Shown piece by piece: positions 1 to 7,214 of a stretch of DNA of 10,807 nt; positions within the stretch are counted from its first letter, which is position 1, and each line of letters opens with the position of its first letter. Origin of the DNA: Candidatus Acidiferrales bacterium (GTDB lineage: Bacteria > Acidobacteriota > Terriglobia > Acidiferrales > UBA7541); contig JASHWB010000158.1 of assembly GCA_030044295.1 (NCBI GenBank), positions 1 through 10,807 on the forward strand, given 5' to 3'. Below the pieces are notes generated by a model that was given only the letters and a program-made list of their open reading frames with translations, did not search any database and was not told the origin of the DNA. A program made the position numbers and the translations under genes.

Positions 1-851
1 TCCTCCAGCCCACTCATCACTTGGTCTAGATTCTCGCGCAAAGTGCTGAAAATCTCGCGCACGTCTCGCAGCTGTTTGCCGATGCCTAGGATCTTCGTGC
101 TCACCGCGCCCAGTTCATCGCCGCGAGCCACCACGGGCTCGGAATCGAAATGTCCAGCCGAGATGCGGTCCAACTGGGCCGAAATCCGGCTTACCGGAGC
201 CAGCATAATGCTGCTGATTCCGAAGGCCAGAATCGTCAACGACAAGACGAGCGCCAGCGCCACGTATCCCGCCGAAATCAGCTCCGGCGCGATCTGAGCG
301 CGAATCAAAGCCGACGAGAGCGCTACGCGGATTGTCCCAAATGGCTCCGCACCATATTGAAACGGAAGTGTGTACTCGTACGTTTGCGGCGCGCCGAAAA
401 GCTCGCGCAGCTGCTCGATGAGCCCCGCATGAACCAGCGCGTTCAGCGGCAGCCGCATCGCAATTTTTTTGTCACGATCCGACGCGTCGCTCGATACCAG
501 CACGATGCCATTCAGATCGCTGATGCTGATTCCGTAGATCGTTGGCGAAATTCCCACGTCGGATTCGATCAGCGAGTTTAGCGTCGCGCTGCCATCGAAC
601 GCATCCCGCACGTACACCCGCAAATCCACTGGCGTTGACGAAACCGGCGCCCCGCCGCGTTCAGCCGACTGCCGCAGAGACTCACCGCGGGCATCCAGAA
701 CTTGCCGCGCTACGAAGTCCGCATCTTCATTGGATTGCCGCAGCGTCTGCCACAGCAACCGGGCGAGATAAAGGCCGGATACGAGCGTCACTACCACAAG
801 CACCAGCAGCGACGTCGCCAGCGTGGATTTAGTCTTCAGGCTGAGACGCAT
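1..851 (-). CDS. Membrane sensor histidine kinase, N-terminal part (cut by window edge)
   Basis: This is an open leftward frame of 283 codons with no stop before the window edge. It starts at an ATG at 851 and overlaps the last 23 bp of the upstream response regulator, so the two are probably translationally coupled. Visible layout: a short basic N-terminus, a first membrane span at about residues 10-31, an extracytoplasmic sensor region at about 32-193, a second span at about 194-216 (ALALVLSLTILAFGI), and a HAMP-like linker at about 217-270 (LAPVSRISAQLDRISAGHF, then GDELG). The last residues (about 265-283) look like the coiled coil that leads into a PAS or dimerisation domain. The phosphoacceptor histidine and ATPase domain would lie beyond position 1 and are not seen. 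The kinase role is inferred from this architecture and from the adjacent NtrC-type regulator, its likely phosphotransfer partner. A chemoreceptor is possible but less likely in this operon. Confidence 0.82.
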   Translation of the reverse strand, partial: MRLSLKTKSTLATSLLVLVVVTLVSGLYLARLLWQTLRQSNEDADFVARQVLDARGESLRQSAERGGAPVSSTPVDLRVYVRDAFDGSATLNSLIESDVGISPTIYGISISDLNGIVLVSSDASDRDKKIAMRLPLNALVHAGLIEQLRELFGAPQTYEYTLPFQYGAEPFGTIRVALSSALIRAQIAPELISAGYVALALVLSLTILAFGISSIMLAPVSRISAQLDRISAGHFDSEPVVARGDELGAVSTKILGIGKQLRDVREIFSTLRENLDQVMSGLE

Positions 852-2235
852 TCTTCCGCCCCGCCTCGTATTCCTTCAGCTTGTTGTGCAGCGTCTTGAG
901 ACTGATTCCCAGAAGCTCGGCCGCGCGCGTTTTGTTCTGGTTCGTTCCGGAGAGCGTCTGGAAAATCAGCTCGCGTTCTACTTCATCAACCGTCGTGCCG
1001 ATTGGGAAACGCAGCCCGTTTAGCCCGGATGACGCCATCGCTGGCGCGTGCCCAAAATCTGCGGGTAGGTGCTGCCTCCCGATCGTGTTCCGCTCGCACG
1101 CGATCGCCGCGCGCTCCAGCACGTTCCGCAGTTCCCGTACGTTCCCGGGCCAGGGATAAGAACGGAAAAGATCCAGCACGTCCGAACCCACTGCGGTCAC
1201 CCTCTTATTGTGTTTTTCGGAAATCTCTTCCAACAGATGTTCAATCAGCTGCGGCAAGTCTTCCTTGTGATCCCGCAGAGGCGGCAAGTGCATGTGAAAC
1301 ACGTTTAGCCGGAAGTACAAATCCTGCCGCAAATGTCCGTCAGCCACGGCTTTTTCGGGGTTCTTGTTCGTCGCCGCAACCACGCGCACATCCACCGGGG
1401 TTTCCACCTTGCTCCCCAGCCGGCGTACCTTGTTGTCCTCCAGGACGCGCAGCAGCTTCGCTTGCGTCTGCGCCGGCATCTCGCCGATTTCGTCCAGCAT
1501 CAGCGTCCCACCGTGCGCCAACTCGAAACAGCCGATGCGCCGCTCTGCTGCGCCGGTGAACGCTCCCCGCTCGTGCCCGAAAATCTCGCTCTCCATCAAC
1601 GATTCCGGAATCGCCGAGCAATTGATCGCCACGAACGGACGCGACGCTCGCGGCGAAAGCATGTGGATCGACCGCGCCACCATCTCTTTTCCCGATCCCG
1701 TTTCGCCGGTGATTAGGACGGAAGCTGTCGATGGCGCCGCGATTTCCACCTGGCGCATAATCTCTCGCATCCCCGGCGAGGTTCCGACCAGCCTTCCAAG
1801 TTTCCCCGCTTCGCGCAGATTGCGTGTCAGCGCCGCTACCGTTTGCTGATCGCGTACCCGCCCAAATGCCCTGTCCAGGATCGCGCGCAGTACCGGAGGC
1901 TTCAGCGGCTTCTCGATGTACCAATACGCTCCCGCTTCGATCGCCTGGACGACGCGCTCATCGCTTCCTCGCCCGGTAATAATGATTACTGGTATCCGCT
2001 GCAGTTCCTCGCCCAAATGGCGCAGCAGATCGAGCCCGTTCATCCCCGGCAGCTCCACGTCCGCCAGTATCACGTTGGGAGCGAACTCCGGAAACCGCGC
2101 CAGCGCGTCTTCGCCGCTGCCCACGCCAAGAATTTCATATCCCCACTTATGCAGCAGCGCTTCGTAACCCTTGCGCGCGTTTTCCTCATCCTCGACGATG
2201 AGGATACGTTGCAGGTTTTGGCTATCGTTGGGCAT
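829..2235 (-). CDS. NtrC-family sigma54-dependent response regulator (receiver, AAA+, Fis HTH)
   Basis: This 468-residue protein has the three-domain NtrC layout. The receiver covers about residues 9-123, with acidic pair E15/D16, phosphoacceptor D59 (LADVELPGMNG), T87 and K109. The AAA+ domain covers about 148-380, with Walker A GETGSGKE at 177-184, the sigma54-contacting GAFTGA loop at 224-229 and Walker B TLMLDEIGE at 244-252. A Fis-type helix-turn-helix lies at about 425-460 (TRAAELLGISLKTLHNKL). All key residues are intact, so it should be a phosphorylation-dependent activator of sigma54 RNA polymerase. It is the first gene of a leftward operon with the HAMP kinase that overlaps its 3' end. 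The ATG at 2235 has no clear Shine-Dalgarno sequence, and the promoter candidate upstream predicts a leader of only a few bases. Family-level calls such as AtoC or ZraR are possible, but the target genes cannot be read from the sequence. Confidence 0.95.
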   Translation of the reverse strand: MPNDSQNLQRILIVEDEENARKGYEALLHKWGYEILGVGSGEDALARFPEFAPNVILADVELPGMNGLDLLRHLGEELQRIPVIIITGRGSDERVVQAIEAGAYWYIEKPLKPPVLRAILDRAFGRVRDQQTVAALTRNLREAGKLGRLVGTSPGMREIMRQVEIAAPSTASVLITGETGSGKEMVARSIHMLSPRASRPFVAINCSAIPESLMESEIFGHERGAFTGAAERRIGCFELAHGGTLMLDEIGEMPAQTQAKLLRVLEDNKVRRLGSKVETPVDVRVVAATNKNPEKAVADGHLRQDLYFRLNVFHMHLPPLRDHKEDLPQLIEHLLEEISEKHNKRVTAVGSDVLDLFRSYPWPGNVRELRNVLERAAIACERNTIGRQHLPADFGHAPAMASSGLNGLRFPIGTTVDEVERELIFQTLSGTNQNKTRAAELLGISLKTLHNKLKEYEAGRKNASQPED

Positions 2236-2245
2236 CTAAATTTTC

Positions 2246-2274
2246 AATCTACCAGCACTCCCCCGGAATTCCAA
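2246..2274 (-). promoter_or_regulatory. Candidate sigma70-type promoter of the leftward regulator-kinase operon
   Basis: Read on the minus strand, TTGGAA (2274-2269) and TAGATT (2251-2246) are separated by exactly 17 bp. Each hexamer matches the consensus at 4 of 6 positions. The predicted start, about 2239, is only 4 bases before the ATG at 2235, which agrees with the lack of a clear ribosome binding site. This is pattern matching only and could be chance. Confidence 0.35.
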
Positions 2275-2556
2275 GCAGCGCCACTCCGTTCGCTGCTCCG
2301 GCTCCGCGGGCATTCCGTCTGAGTTCGCCCTCCGCGTCGCTGATGCGGAGAATCGATTGCAGCCCAAAACGGGTCGGTTTCCCTGTTCGGGATTTCCACC
2401 ATTCCCGTTGCGGCATCTCTCTGCAAGGATTCAGCTTATTTGCTTACGTAGTTTTCCGATCTTGTCGCCAGTTCCGTTTCGGTTCAGTGTCTGCGAACTT
2501 AGGCTGCCTCGTCGCGCCTAACCTGTGTCAGATCATCGCCCATTTGTGGGGGCTTT

Positions 2557-2571
2557 GGCGCGTGGAGTGCA
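2557..2571 (+). promoter_or_regulatory. Candidate sigma54 (-24/-12) promoter for the rightward NtrC-type gene
   Basis: TTGGCGCGTGGAGTGCA carries GG at 2557-2558 and GC at 2569-2570, exactly 10 bp apart, as sigma54 promoters require. Compared with TTGGCACG-N4-TTGCA, the flanking TTGGC and TGCA also match, and three inner positions differ. The expected start is about 2582, which leaves a short leader that contains the AAAGGGAGG ribosome binding site at 2596-2604. The position relative to the gene supports the call; the core pattern alone is common by chance. Confidence 0.42.
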
Positions 2572-2609
2572 TCACCGATTTGAAACGGAAACCTCAAAGG
2601 GAGGCGTTA

Positions 2610-4022
2610 ATGGCCGCCAGCGGAACGGAAGCCGTTATAACCGTCCAGCGCCCCACCACGGCGACAGTCCTTATCGTGGACGATGAGGACACCACCCGAA
2701 ATCTCTGCCGCGATGTGGTGGCAGATGCCGGACTGCGCACTCGCACTGCGTCTACCACCGAACAAGCGCTCGAAATCCTGGATCAATCTCCCATCGACTT
2801 GGTGATTACCGATCTCCGCGTTCCACAACTCGGAGGTCTGGAATTGTTGAAGCGCATCCGCGGAACGTACGCCCAAACAGCTGTTATAGTCCTCACTCAG
2901 TACGGCACCATCGAGAGCGCCGTTGAGGCTACGCGCATGGGCGCTGCTGATTACGTCACAAAGCCATTCCACGTTCCGGAACTTCGCAACAAGATCGATC
3001 GCGTCGTGCGTTCGCTCGAGATCGACCAGGAAAATCGCGTTCTGCGCGAACAACTGCGCTCGCGGCCCGGATTCGGCGGCCTCCTGGGTGTATCCCCGAA
3101 AATGCAGCGCGTTTATCGCCTCATCGAGAAGGTCAGTCAACACAATTATCCTGTGCTGATTCTCGGCGAAAGCGGCACTGGTAAGGAGCTCGTGGCGCGC
3201 TCCATGCATTTCTCGGGACCTCGTCAGAATCGCCCGTTCGTTCCCGTGGACTGTTCTGCGCTCGTTCCCACGCTGATCGAATCGGAGCTTTTCGGGTACG
3301 TCAAAGGCGCGTTCACCGGCGCCCTGCATTCCAAAACGGGGCTCATGGAGGCCGCTGGAAACGGCACGCTATTCCTCGACGAAATTGGCGACATGCCCAT
3401 CGATTTGCAGGCCAAGCTTCTCCGCGCTCTGCAAGAACGGGAGATCAAGCCGGTTGGCTCAACCGAGCGCGTTTCCATTTCTACTCGCGTGGTTGCCGCC
3501 ACCAATCGCGATCTCGAATTCGCTGTACGTGAAGGTCAATTCCGCCAGGATCTCTTCTTCCGCCTCAACGTGGTGCAAATCAAGCTCCCACCTTTGCGCG
3601 AGCGCAAAAGCGACATCCCCTTGCTCGTCAACTCATTCCTCGAAAAATTCAGCGAGCCCACCGGACGCGTTCGCACCGTTTCCGAGGACGCCATGGCCCA
3701 GCTAATCGCCTACGATTGGCCCGGCAACGTTCGCGAACTCGAAAATGCCATCGAGCGTGCTGTTGCGCTCGGCTCGGGGCCCATCCTGCACGCCGGCGAC
3801 CTGCCTTCCAACCTTCATTACGGCGCTCACGACCGCTTGCGCCAAACAGACGAAGTTCTTCCTCTAGAGGAGCTCGAACGCCGCGCCATCATGCGGGCTC
3901 TGCGCGAATCCTCGGGCGATAAGCTTGCCGCCGCCCGGCTTCTCGGAATCGGAAAAACCACCCTCTACCGCAAGTTGAAGCAGTACGGCTCCGAATCTGA
4001 ATCTCCTGCGCCCATGAACTAA
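2610..4022 (+). CDS. NtrC-family sigma54-dependent response regulator, no adjacent kinase
   Basis: The start is placed at the ATG at 2610, because AAAGGGAGG lies 5 bases upstream and the receiver fold begins soon after; an in-frame ATG at 2343 would add 89 unrelated residues. The 470-residue product has a receiver (about 19-135) with D24/D25, phosphoacceptor D68 (VITDLRVPQLGG), T96 and K118. The AAA+ domain (about 157-390) has Walker A GESGTGKE at 186-193, GAFTGA at 233-238 and Walker B TLFLDEIGD at 253-261. A Fis-type helix-turn-helix sits at about 426-462 (AAARLLGIGKTTLYRKL). All functional residues are present. No kinase is directly attached; the nearest rightward one is the soluble hybrid kinase at 5085, beyond a toxin-antitoxin pair, so partnership with it is only a guess. 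A sigma54-like element just upstream suggests that it, or its divergent neighbour, may activate this gene. Confidence 0.95.
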   Translation: MAASGTEAVITVQRPTTATVLIVDDEDTTRNLCRDVVADAGLRTRTASTTEQALEILDQSPIDLVITDLRVPQLGGLELLKRIRGTYAQTAVIVLTQYGTIESAVEATRMGAADYVTKPFHVPELRNKIDRVVRSLEIDQENRVLREQLRSRPGFGGLLGVSPKMQRVYRLIEKVSQHNYPVLILGESGTGKELVARSMHFSGPRQNRPFVPVDCSALVPTLIESELFGYVKGAFTGALHSKTGLMEAAGNGTLFLDEIGDMPIDLQAKLLRALQEREIKPVGSTERVSISTRVVAATNRDLEFAVREGQFRQDLFFRLNVVQIKLPPLRERKSDIPLLVNSFLEKFSEPTGRVRTVSEDAMAQLIAYDWPGNVRELENAIERAVALGSGPILHAGDLPSNLHYGAHDRLRQTDEVLPLEELERRAIMRALRESSGDKLAAARLLGIGKTTLYRKLKQYGSESESPAPMN

Positions 4023-4091
4023 CGTTCCGTGAGAGCTCCTCGGTCAAAAAAGGGGCGCCGCAGGGCACGGCTGTGTTGGGTGAGCATGGCG

Positions 4092-4133
4092 TTTGACTCA
4101 CAGGGATGAGTCAAATATACTCAGTGTATGAGC
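4092..4133. promoter_or_regulatory. Double inverted-repeat operator of the antitoxin-toxin pair
   Basis: A perfect 9-bp inverted repeat TTTGACTCA (4092-4100) / TGAGTCAAA (4107-4115) with a 6-bp spacer is followed by a second, related dyad ACTCA (4119-4123) / TGAGC (4129-4133) with a 5-bp spacer. The shared half-site is ACTCA/TGAGT. The dyad centres are about 22.5 bp apart, close to two helical turns, so both would lie on nearly the same DNA face. The first dyad covers the -35 element and the second covers the -10 end and the start codon. This fits autorepression by a ribbon-helix-helix antitoxin, which the next gene encodes. Confidence 0.75.
4093..4121 (+). promoter_or_regulatory. Near-consensus sigma70 promoter of the toxin-antitoxin operon
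   Basis: TTGACT (4093-4098) and TATACT (4116-4121), each 5 of 6 to consensus, are separated by the ideal 17 bp. Counting from the -10 element puts +1 at about 4128, the A of the antitoxin ATG, so the transcript would be leaderless or nearly so. No Shine-Dalgarno sequence is seen before that ATG, which agrees. Confidence 0.7.
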
Positions 4134-4385
4134 AAAAGACTTCAGGTCATTCTGAAGGACCCCGAATATCGAGAGATCCAGCGCGCGGCGCGCTCCCGTC
4201 ACATGTCGATTGCGCAGTGGGTCCGCCAAGCCCTAGACTTCGCGCGCCAGGGAGAGCCCACGGGCAACATGGCAAAGAAGATCGAGGCTGTTCGTCGAGG
4301 GGCGCGATGTGAATATCCCTCCGGCGATATCGATCGCATGCTCGCCGAGATCGAGGCGGGATACGGAACCGGCCTCCGTCCGTGA
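4128..4385 (+). CDS. Antitoxin with ribbon-helix-helix N-terminus (VapB-like)
   Basis: This 85-residue protein begins with a short beta-strand motif (KRLQVILKD) followed by two helices (PEYREIQRAARSRHMS, then IAQWVRQALDFAR). This is the pattern of a MetJ/Arc-type ribbon-helix-helix DNA-binding domain in about residues 1-42. The remainder (about 43-85) is the expected toxin-binding tail. Its stop overlaps the toxin's GTG start in GTGA, the tight coupling typical of antitoxin-first pairs. It should neutralise the downstream PIN toxin and, with it, repress the operon by binding the dyads over its own promoter. The ATG at 4128 is chosen because an ATG at 4106 lies in another frame and gives no family-like product, and because the promoter predicts a transcript starting at 4128. 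The VapB name is by analogy; the RHH class is inferred from pattern only. Confidence 0.82.
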   Translation: MSKRLQVILKDPEYREIQRAARSRHMSIAQWVRQALDFARQGEPTGNMAKKIEAVRRGARCEYPSGDIDRMLAEIEAGYGTGLRP

Positions 4386-4777
4386 TCCTAATTGACTCGA
4401 ATGTTCCGATGTACCTCATTGGCTCGCCTCATCCTCACAAGAGCGACGCCCGGCGCTTGCTCGAAGAACTCATCGCCAATCGGGAACGTCTAGTAACCGA
4501 TGCCGAAGTGCTTCAGGAAATCCTCCACCGCTACGTGTCGATCGATCGCCGAGACGCGATCCAGCCTGCCTTCGATGCGTTGCTTGGGATCGTCGACGAA
4601 GTTTTGAGCGTGGATCGAGCCATAGTGCAGCGCGCCAAAGAGATTGTTTTGGGGTATCGCCAATTGTCTGCTCGGGGCACCGTCCATCTCGCCGTTATGG
4701 AGCGAAATGGAATCGGGCGCATCGTAAGCTTTGACTCTGGATTCGACGCTTTCCCCTCTATTACACGCTTGTCCTAA
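4382..4777 (+). CDS. PIN-domain ribonuclease toxin (VapC-like), probable catalytic Asp replaced by Gly
   Basis: This 131-residue protein starts at GTG 4382, overlapping the antitoxin stop by 4 bases. It spans a whole PIN domain: ILIDSNV at the N-terminus (D5, first acidic residue), EVLQEILHRY (E42 or E46, second acidic residue), and RIVSFDSGFD near the C-terminus (D118, fourth acidic site). VapC proteins act as metal-dependent ribonucleases that cleave tRNA or rRNA. The motif that usually reads like ARDAxHxA is here SARGTVHLAV, with G99 where the third metal-binding Asp is expected. The codon is GGC, one transition from GAC. The reading frame is otherwise complete. The toxin may therefore be weakened or inactive, or the Asp may be supplied by a shifted residue; no Asp lies within the neighbouring few positions. 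No terminator with a T-run is seen after the stop. Confidence 0.88.
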   Translation: MILIDSNVPMYLIGSPHPHKSDARRLLEELIANRERLVTDAEVLQEILHRYVSIDRRDAIQPAFDALLGIVDEVLSVDRAIVQRAKEIVLGYRQLSARGTVHLAVMERNGIGRIVSFDSGFDAFPSITRLS

Positions 4778-4928
4778 AAGGCCCGTACTGCCCGCGCAGC
4801 CCCAGCTTTTCCCAGACGGGAAGCATAGCCCCGGCCGCGTATCGAAGTGGGAAGCGGGACTCGCAGCGGTGGCCTTTGGGAATTCGCTAAGCGTCTGAAA
4901 TTGCGCCATTTGAGCCGACATTGCAGGT

Positions 4929-4944
4929 TGGCCAACCGTATGCA
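4929..4944 (+). promoter_or_regulatory. Candidate sigma54 (-24/-12) promoter upstream of the hybrid kinase operon
   Basis: TTGGCCAACCGTATGCA has GG at 4930-4931 and GC at 4942-4943 with exactly 10 bp between, plus the flanking TTGGC and TGCA of the sigma54 consensus. The expected start is about 4955, one base before the small ORF at 4956 and about 130 bases before the kinase ATG. This is the better of the two sigma54-like matches in the window. Confidence 0.45.
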
Positions 4945-4955
4945 AGCACAGCGGT

Positions 4956-5084
4956 ATGCGCCCGGCGCAAATTCAACGCGAACATACGAAGCTGCTAGGG
5001 ACGATTCGCCGCTGCATCGAATACGCAGTCACGATTTGCTTGGCGGTGCTTTCCGGCTACTGGATCGTTTACGGGCGCTGGTAG
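4956..5084 (+). CDS. Possible 42-residue single-span membrane peptide
   Basis: This short ORF begins at ATG 4956, and its TAG (5082-5084) directly abuts the ATG of the hybrid kinase. The product has a basic N-terminal half (residues 1-19, including K12, R18, R19) and then a hydrophobic segment at about 21-40 (EYAVTICLAVLSGYWIVYG), ending in RW. That looks like one transmembrane helix with the N-terminus inside by the positive-inside rule. No Shine-Dalgarno sequence precedes it; the sigma54-like promoter predicts a start one base upstream, hence leaderless translation if both are real. An in-frame stop at 4911-4913 limits extension. I do not recognise a family. It could serve as a membrane partner for the soluble kinase downstream, or be a chance ORF inside the leader. 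Confidence 0.35.
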   Translation: MRPAQIQREHTKLLGTIRRCIEYAVTICLAVLSGYWIVYGRW

Positions 5085-7214
5085 ATGGCGGCAGATATGG
5101 ATATCGGAGCGCCTGTGCATGAACTGGTTGCCTCAGCTTCCAATGCTCCGCACGACTCGTCTCGAATTCCGGTCGGTCGTTCCCGCGCGAGTATTGCGCG
5201 ACCGCCCGCGACCGATGAAGCTTTCAACGCGGTATTCGATTCAAGCGCTGAGGCCCTCATTTTGATCGATTCGACGGGCAAGATTCAGCGAGCCAATCTG
5301 CGCGCCCGCGAACTACTTCGCTTGCAGTCCTACGCGAAGGACGGCCAATTGCTTGCCGGAGTTCTCCCCGGCGCGAGTACTGGCGAAATCCCCGAGCTTT
5401 GGAGCCGTTCGGCGGGCCCGTTGCCGCGCAGCATCGATACTCGCCTCGGCGGCAGCATACCCTTGCGCGTCACGCTCCGCAGTGTCCTTCCGGGCTCAAA
5501 ATACCTCCTGCTCTGTCTCGAGGAAGGTTCGGTTGTCCAGCGCGCGGAACTGAAGTGGCATCAGGCAGAATCAGAAATTCGCGGCATTCTCGAGTCCGTG
5601 CAATCGTCTATCGCGCTTTTCAGCGCCTCAGGAGAGGTTCGGTTTCTGAACGCGCGCTTCGGCGAGCTTCTGGGTCTCGATCTGCGCGAAATGCGAAAAA
5701 TCCGCTCCTTCGACGAGTTGAATGAACTGATCTCTCCGCGGTTCCGCCGCCCGGAGAGCTTCGCCGCGCCGTGGCGCTCGTTCGTCGAAAGCGGAGGAGA
5801 GCCGGGTCACGACGAACTGGAAATGATGCGCCCCACCCGCCGCGTCATCGAGCGGTTCTTCCGGCCCATTCTCGGATCGGAAGGCCGCGCCACCGGCTGG
5901 CTCGAGCACTATTCGGATGTTACTGGCGAGCGCCACGTGCAGTCGAAGATGCTGCAGACCGAGAAAATGGCGGCGCTCGGCCAGCTTGTCTCCGGCATCG
6001 CGCATGAACTGAATAATCCGCTCACCGCCATCATGGGCTACGCGCAGCTTTTGCTCGGAACGGGTTTGACTCCCGCACAGCTTTCGGAGGCCGAACGCGT
6101 CTTTCAGGAGGCCGAGCGCGCCCGCCGCATCGTGAAAAATCTCCTGTATTTCTCGCGCGAAACCCGGACCGAGCGCATCCGCGCGGATCTGAACGAAATC
6201 GTCGAGCGCACGCTCGCGCTGCGCAGTTACGAATTGCGCGTCGAAGATATCGTCGTGGAATGCGATCTTGCACCGCATCTCCCCGCCACACTCGCCGATC
6301 CGTACCAGTTGCAGCAGGTTGTCTTGAATCTTCTTATTAACGCGGAACAGGCGCTGCTCGAAGGTCGCGGTCACGGACACGTCTGGATTCGCACCCGCCA
6401 CATCATCGAAGGCATTGGCAACAAGGCGCGCGACCGCATCGTTCTCGAAGTCGCCGACGATGGTCCCGGCATCCCCCCGGAAATCGCATCGCGCATATTC
6501 GATCCCTTTTTTACGAGCAAGCCTTCCGGTGTCGGCACTGGGCTCGGCCTGTCGATCGTATACGGAATCGTGCATCAGCACGCAGGGGAAGTAGCTTTCG
6601 ACAACCAGCCCGGCGGAGGCGCGCGCTTTGTCGTGGAGCTGCCAGTGATCGACGCGCCCGCGGAGCAGCGACCAGTCGCCGGATCGTCCTTGCAAGATAC
6701 GGCGCCTGCGGTCGAGCGAGACAAGTCCATCGCACCGGCGCGCATCCTCGCTATCGAAGACGAGCCGACAGTCGCGCAATTGATCGTGGACGTGCTACGC
6801 GAACAAGGACACGATGTCGAAGCCGTCCTCGATGGCCAAGAGGGATTGCGCCGCTTGGTGCGCAATCGATACGACCTGATCATCTGCGATCTCCGTATGC
6901 CACACTTGGATGGACGGGCCGTGTACCAGTCGTTGCAGCGCACTCGAAGCCAGCTTCTGAATCGCATTTTATTCATCACCGGAGATGTGCTTGCCGAGCA
7001 GACTTGGGACTTTCTGGAGCCGAATCGTCTGCCCCACTTGGCGAAGCCATTCCTCGTCGAGGAATTGAGGCTGGCCGTGAGCCGATTGCTCGATCCAGGT
7101 CGAAAAGCGCAAGAGAAACGGACCGGCAGAGAGGCCGCAAGTGCAGTCGGCGATTCTGGCGGGAAATCTGGCGCGGCAAAATCGACTGGCGCGGAAAGGA
7201 TCACCCACCAATGA
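5085..7214 (+). CDS. Soluble hybrid histidine kinase: PAS-PAS-HisKA-HATPase-receiver
   Basis: This 709-residue protein has no membrane segment and should be cytoplasmic. Domains seen: a low-complexity N-terminus (1-42); a PAS-like domain at about 43-140 (AVFDSSAEALILIDSTG); a second PAS-like domain at about 160-285 (ILESVQSSIALFSASGEVRF); a HisKA dimerisation domain with phosphoacceptor H307 (GIAHELNNPLTAIMGYAQLL); a HATPase domain with N-box N415/N419, G1 DDGPG at 458-462, an F-box near IFDPFFTS and G2 GTGLGLS at 484-490; and a C-terminal receiver at about 552-670 with E558/D559, phosphoacceptor D602, T632 and K654. The kinase therefore looks active and able to pass phosphate to its own receiver. 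The N-box/HELNNPL type is common in NtrB-like kinases, which fits the nearby NtrC-type regulators. ATG 5085 is used; ATG 5097 is an alternative. Its stop overlaps the next gene as ATGA. Confidence 0.93.
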   Translation: MAADMDIGAPVHELVASASNAPHDSSRIPVGRSRASIARPPATDEAFNAVFDSSAEALILIDSTGKIQRANLRARELLRLQSYAKDGQLLAGVLPGASTGEIPELWSRSAGPLPRSIDTRLGGSIPLRVTLRSVLPGSKYLLLCLEEGSVVQRAELKWHQAESEIRGILESVQSSIALFSASGEVRFLNARFGELLGLDLREMRKIRSFDELNELISPRFRRPESFAAPWRSFVESGGEPGHDELEMMRPTRRVIERFFRPILGSEGRATGWLEHYSDVTGERHVQSKMLQTEKMAALGQLVSGIAHELNNPLTAIMGYAQLLLGTGLTPAQLSEAERVFQEAERARRIVKNLLYFSRETRTERIRADLNEIVERTLALRSYELRVEDIVVECDLAPHLPATLADPYQLQQVVLNLLINAEQALLEGRGHGHVWIRTRHIIEGIGNKARDRIVLEVADDGPGIPPEIASRIFDPFFTSKPSGVGTGLGLSIVYGIVHQHAGEVAFDNQPGGGARFVVELPVIDAPAEQRPVAGSSLQDTAPAVERDKSIAPARILAIEDEPTVAQLIVDVLREQGHDVEAVLDGQEGLRRLVRNRYDLIICDLRMPHLDGRAVYQSLQRTRSQLLNRILFITGDVLAEQTWDFLEPNRLPHLAKPFLVEELRLAVSRLLDPGRKAQEKRTGREAASAVGDSGGKSGAAKSTGAERITHQ

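Larger units (their letters stand above)
2236..2609. other. Divergent control region between two NtrC-type regulators
   Basis: This 374-bp gap separates the two divergent regulator genes and shows no convincing gene. An open frame extends from 2343 into the rightward gene, but its first 89 codons look nothing like a receiver domain and the strong ribosome binding site lies at 2596-2604. Besides the two promoter candidates listed separately, there is an imperfect dyad CGGGA (2388-2392) / TCCCG (2403-2407) with 10 bp between the arms. It lies about 165 bp upstream of the sigma54-like element, a plausible distance for an NtrC-type enhancer site. The enhancer role is inference. Confidence 0.5.

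Noticed and set aside
2343..2609. N-terminal extension of the rightward NtrC-type regulator
   Set aside because: The 89 extra codons do not resemble a domain, cover the divergent control region and precede a strong ribosome binding site at 2596-2604.
4805..4824. Terminator after the toxin gene
   Set aside because: TTCCC-AGAC-GGGAA is a short stem and is not followed by a T-run on either strand.
5628..6779. Long minus-strand open frame (383 codons) opposite the hybrid kinase
   Set aside because: It is antisense to a kinase whose plus-strand motifs are all intact, and its product shows no domain pattern; GC-skewed codon positions create such shadows.
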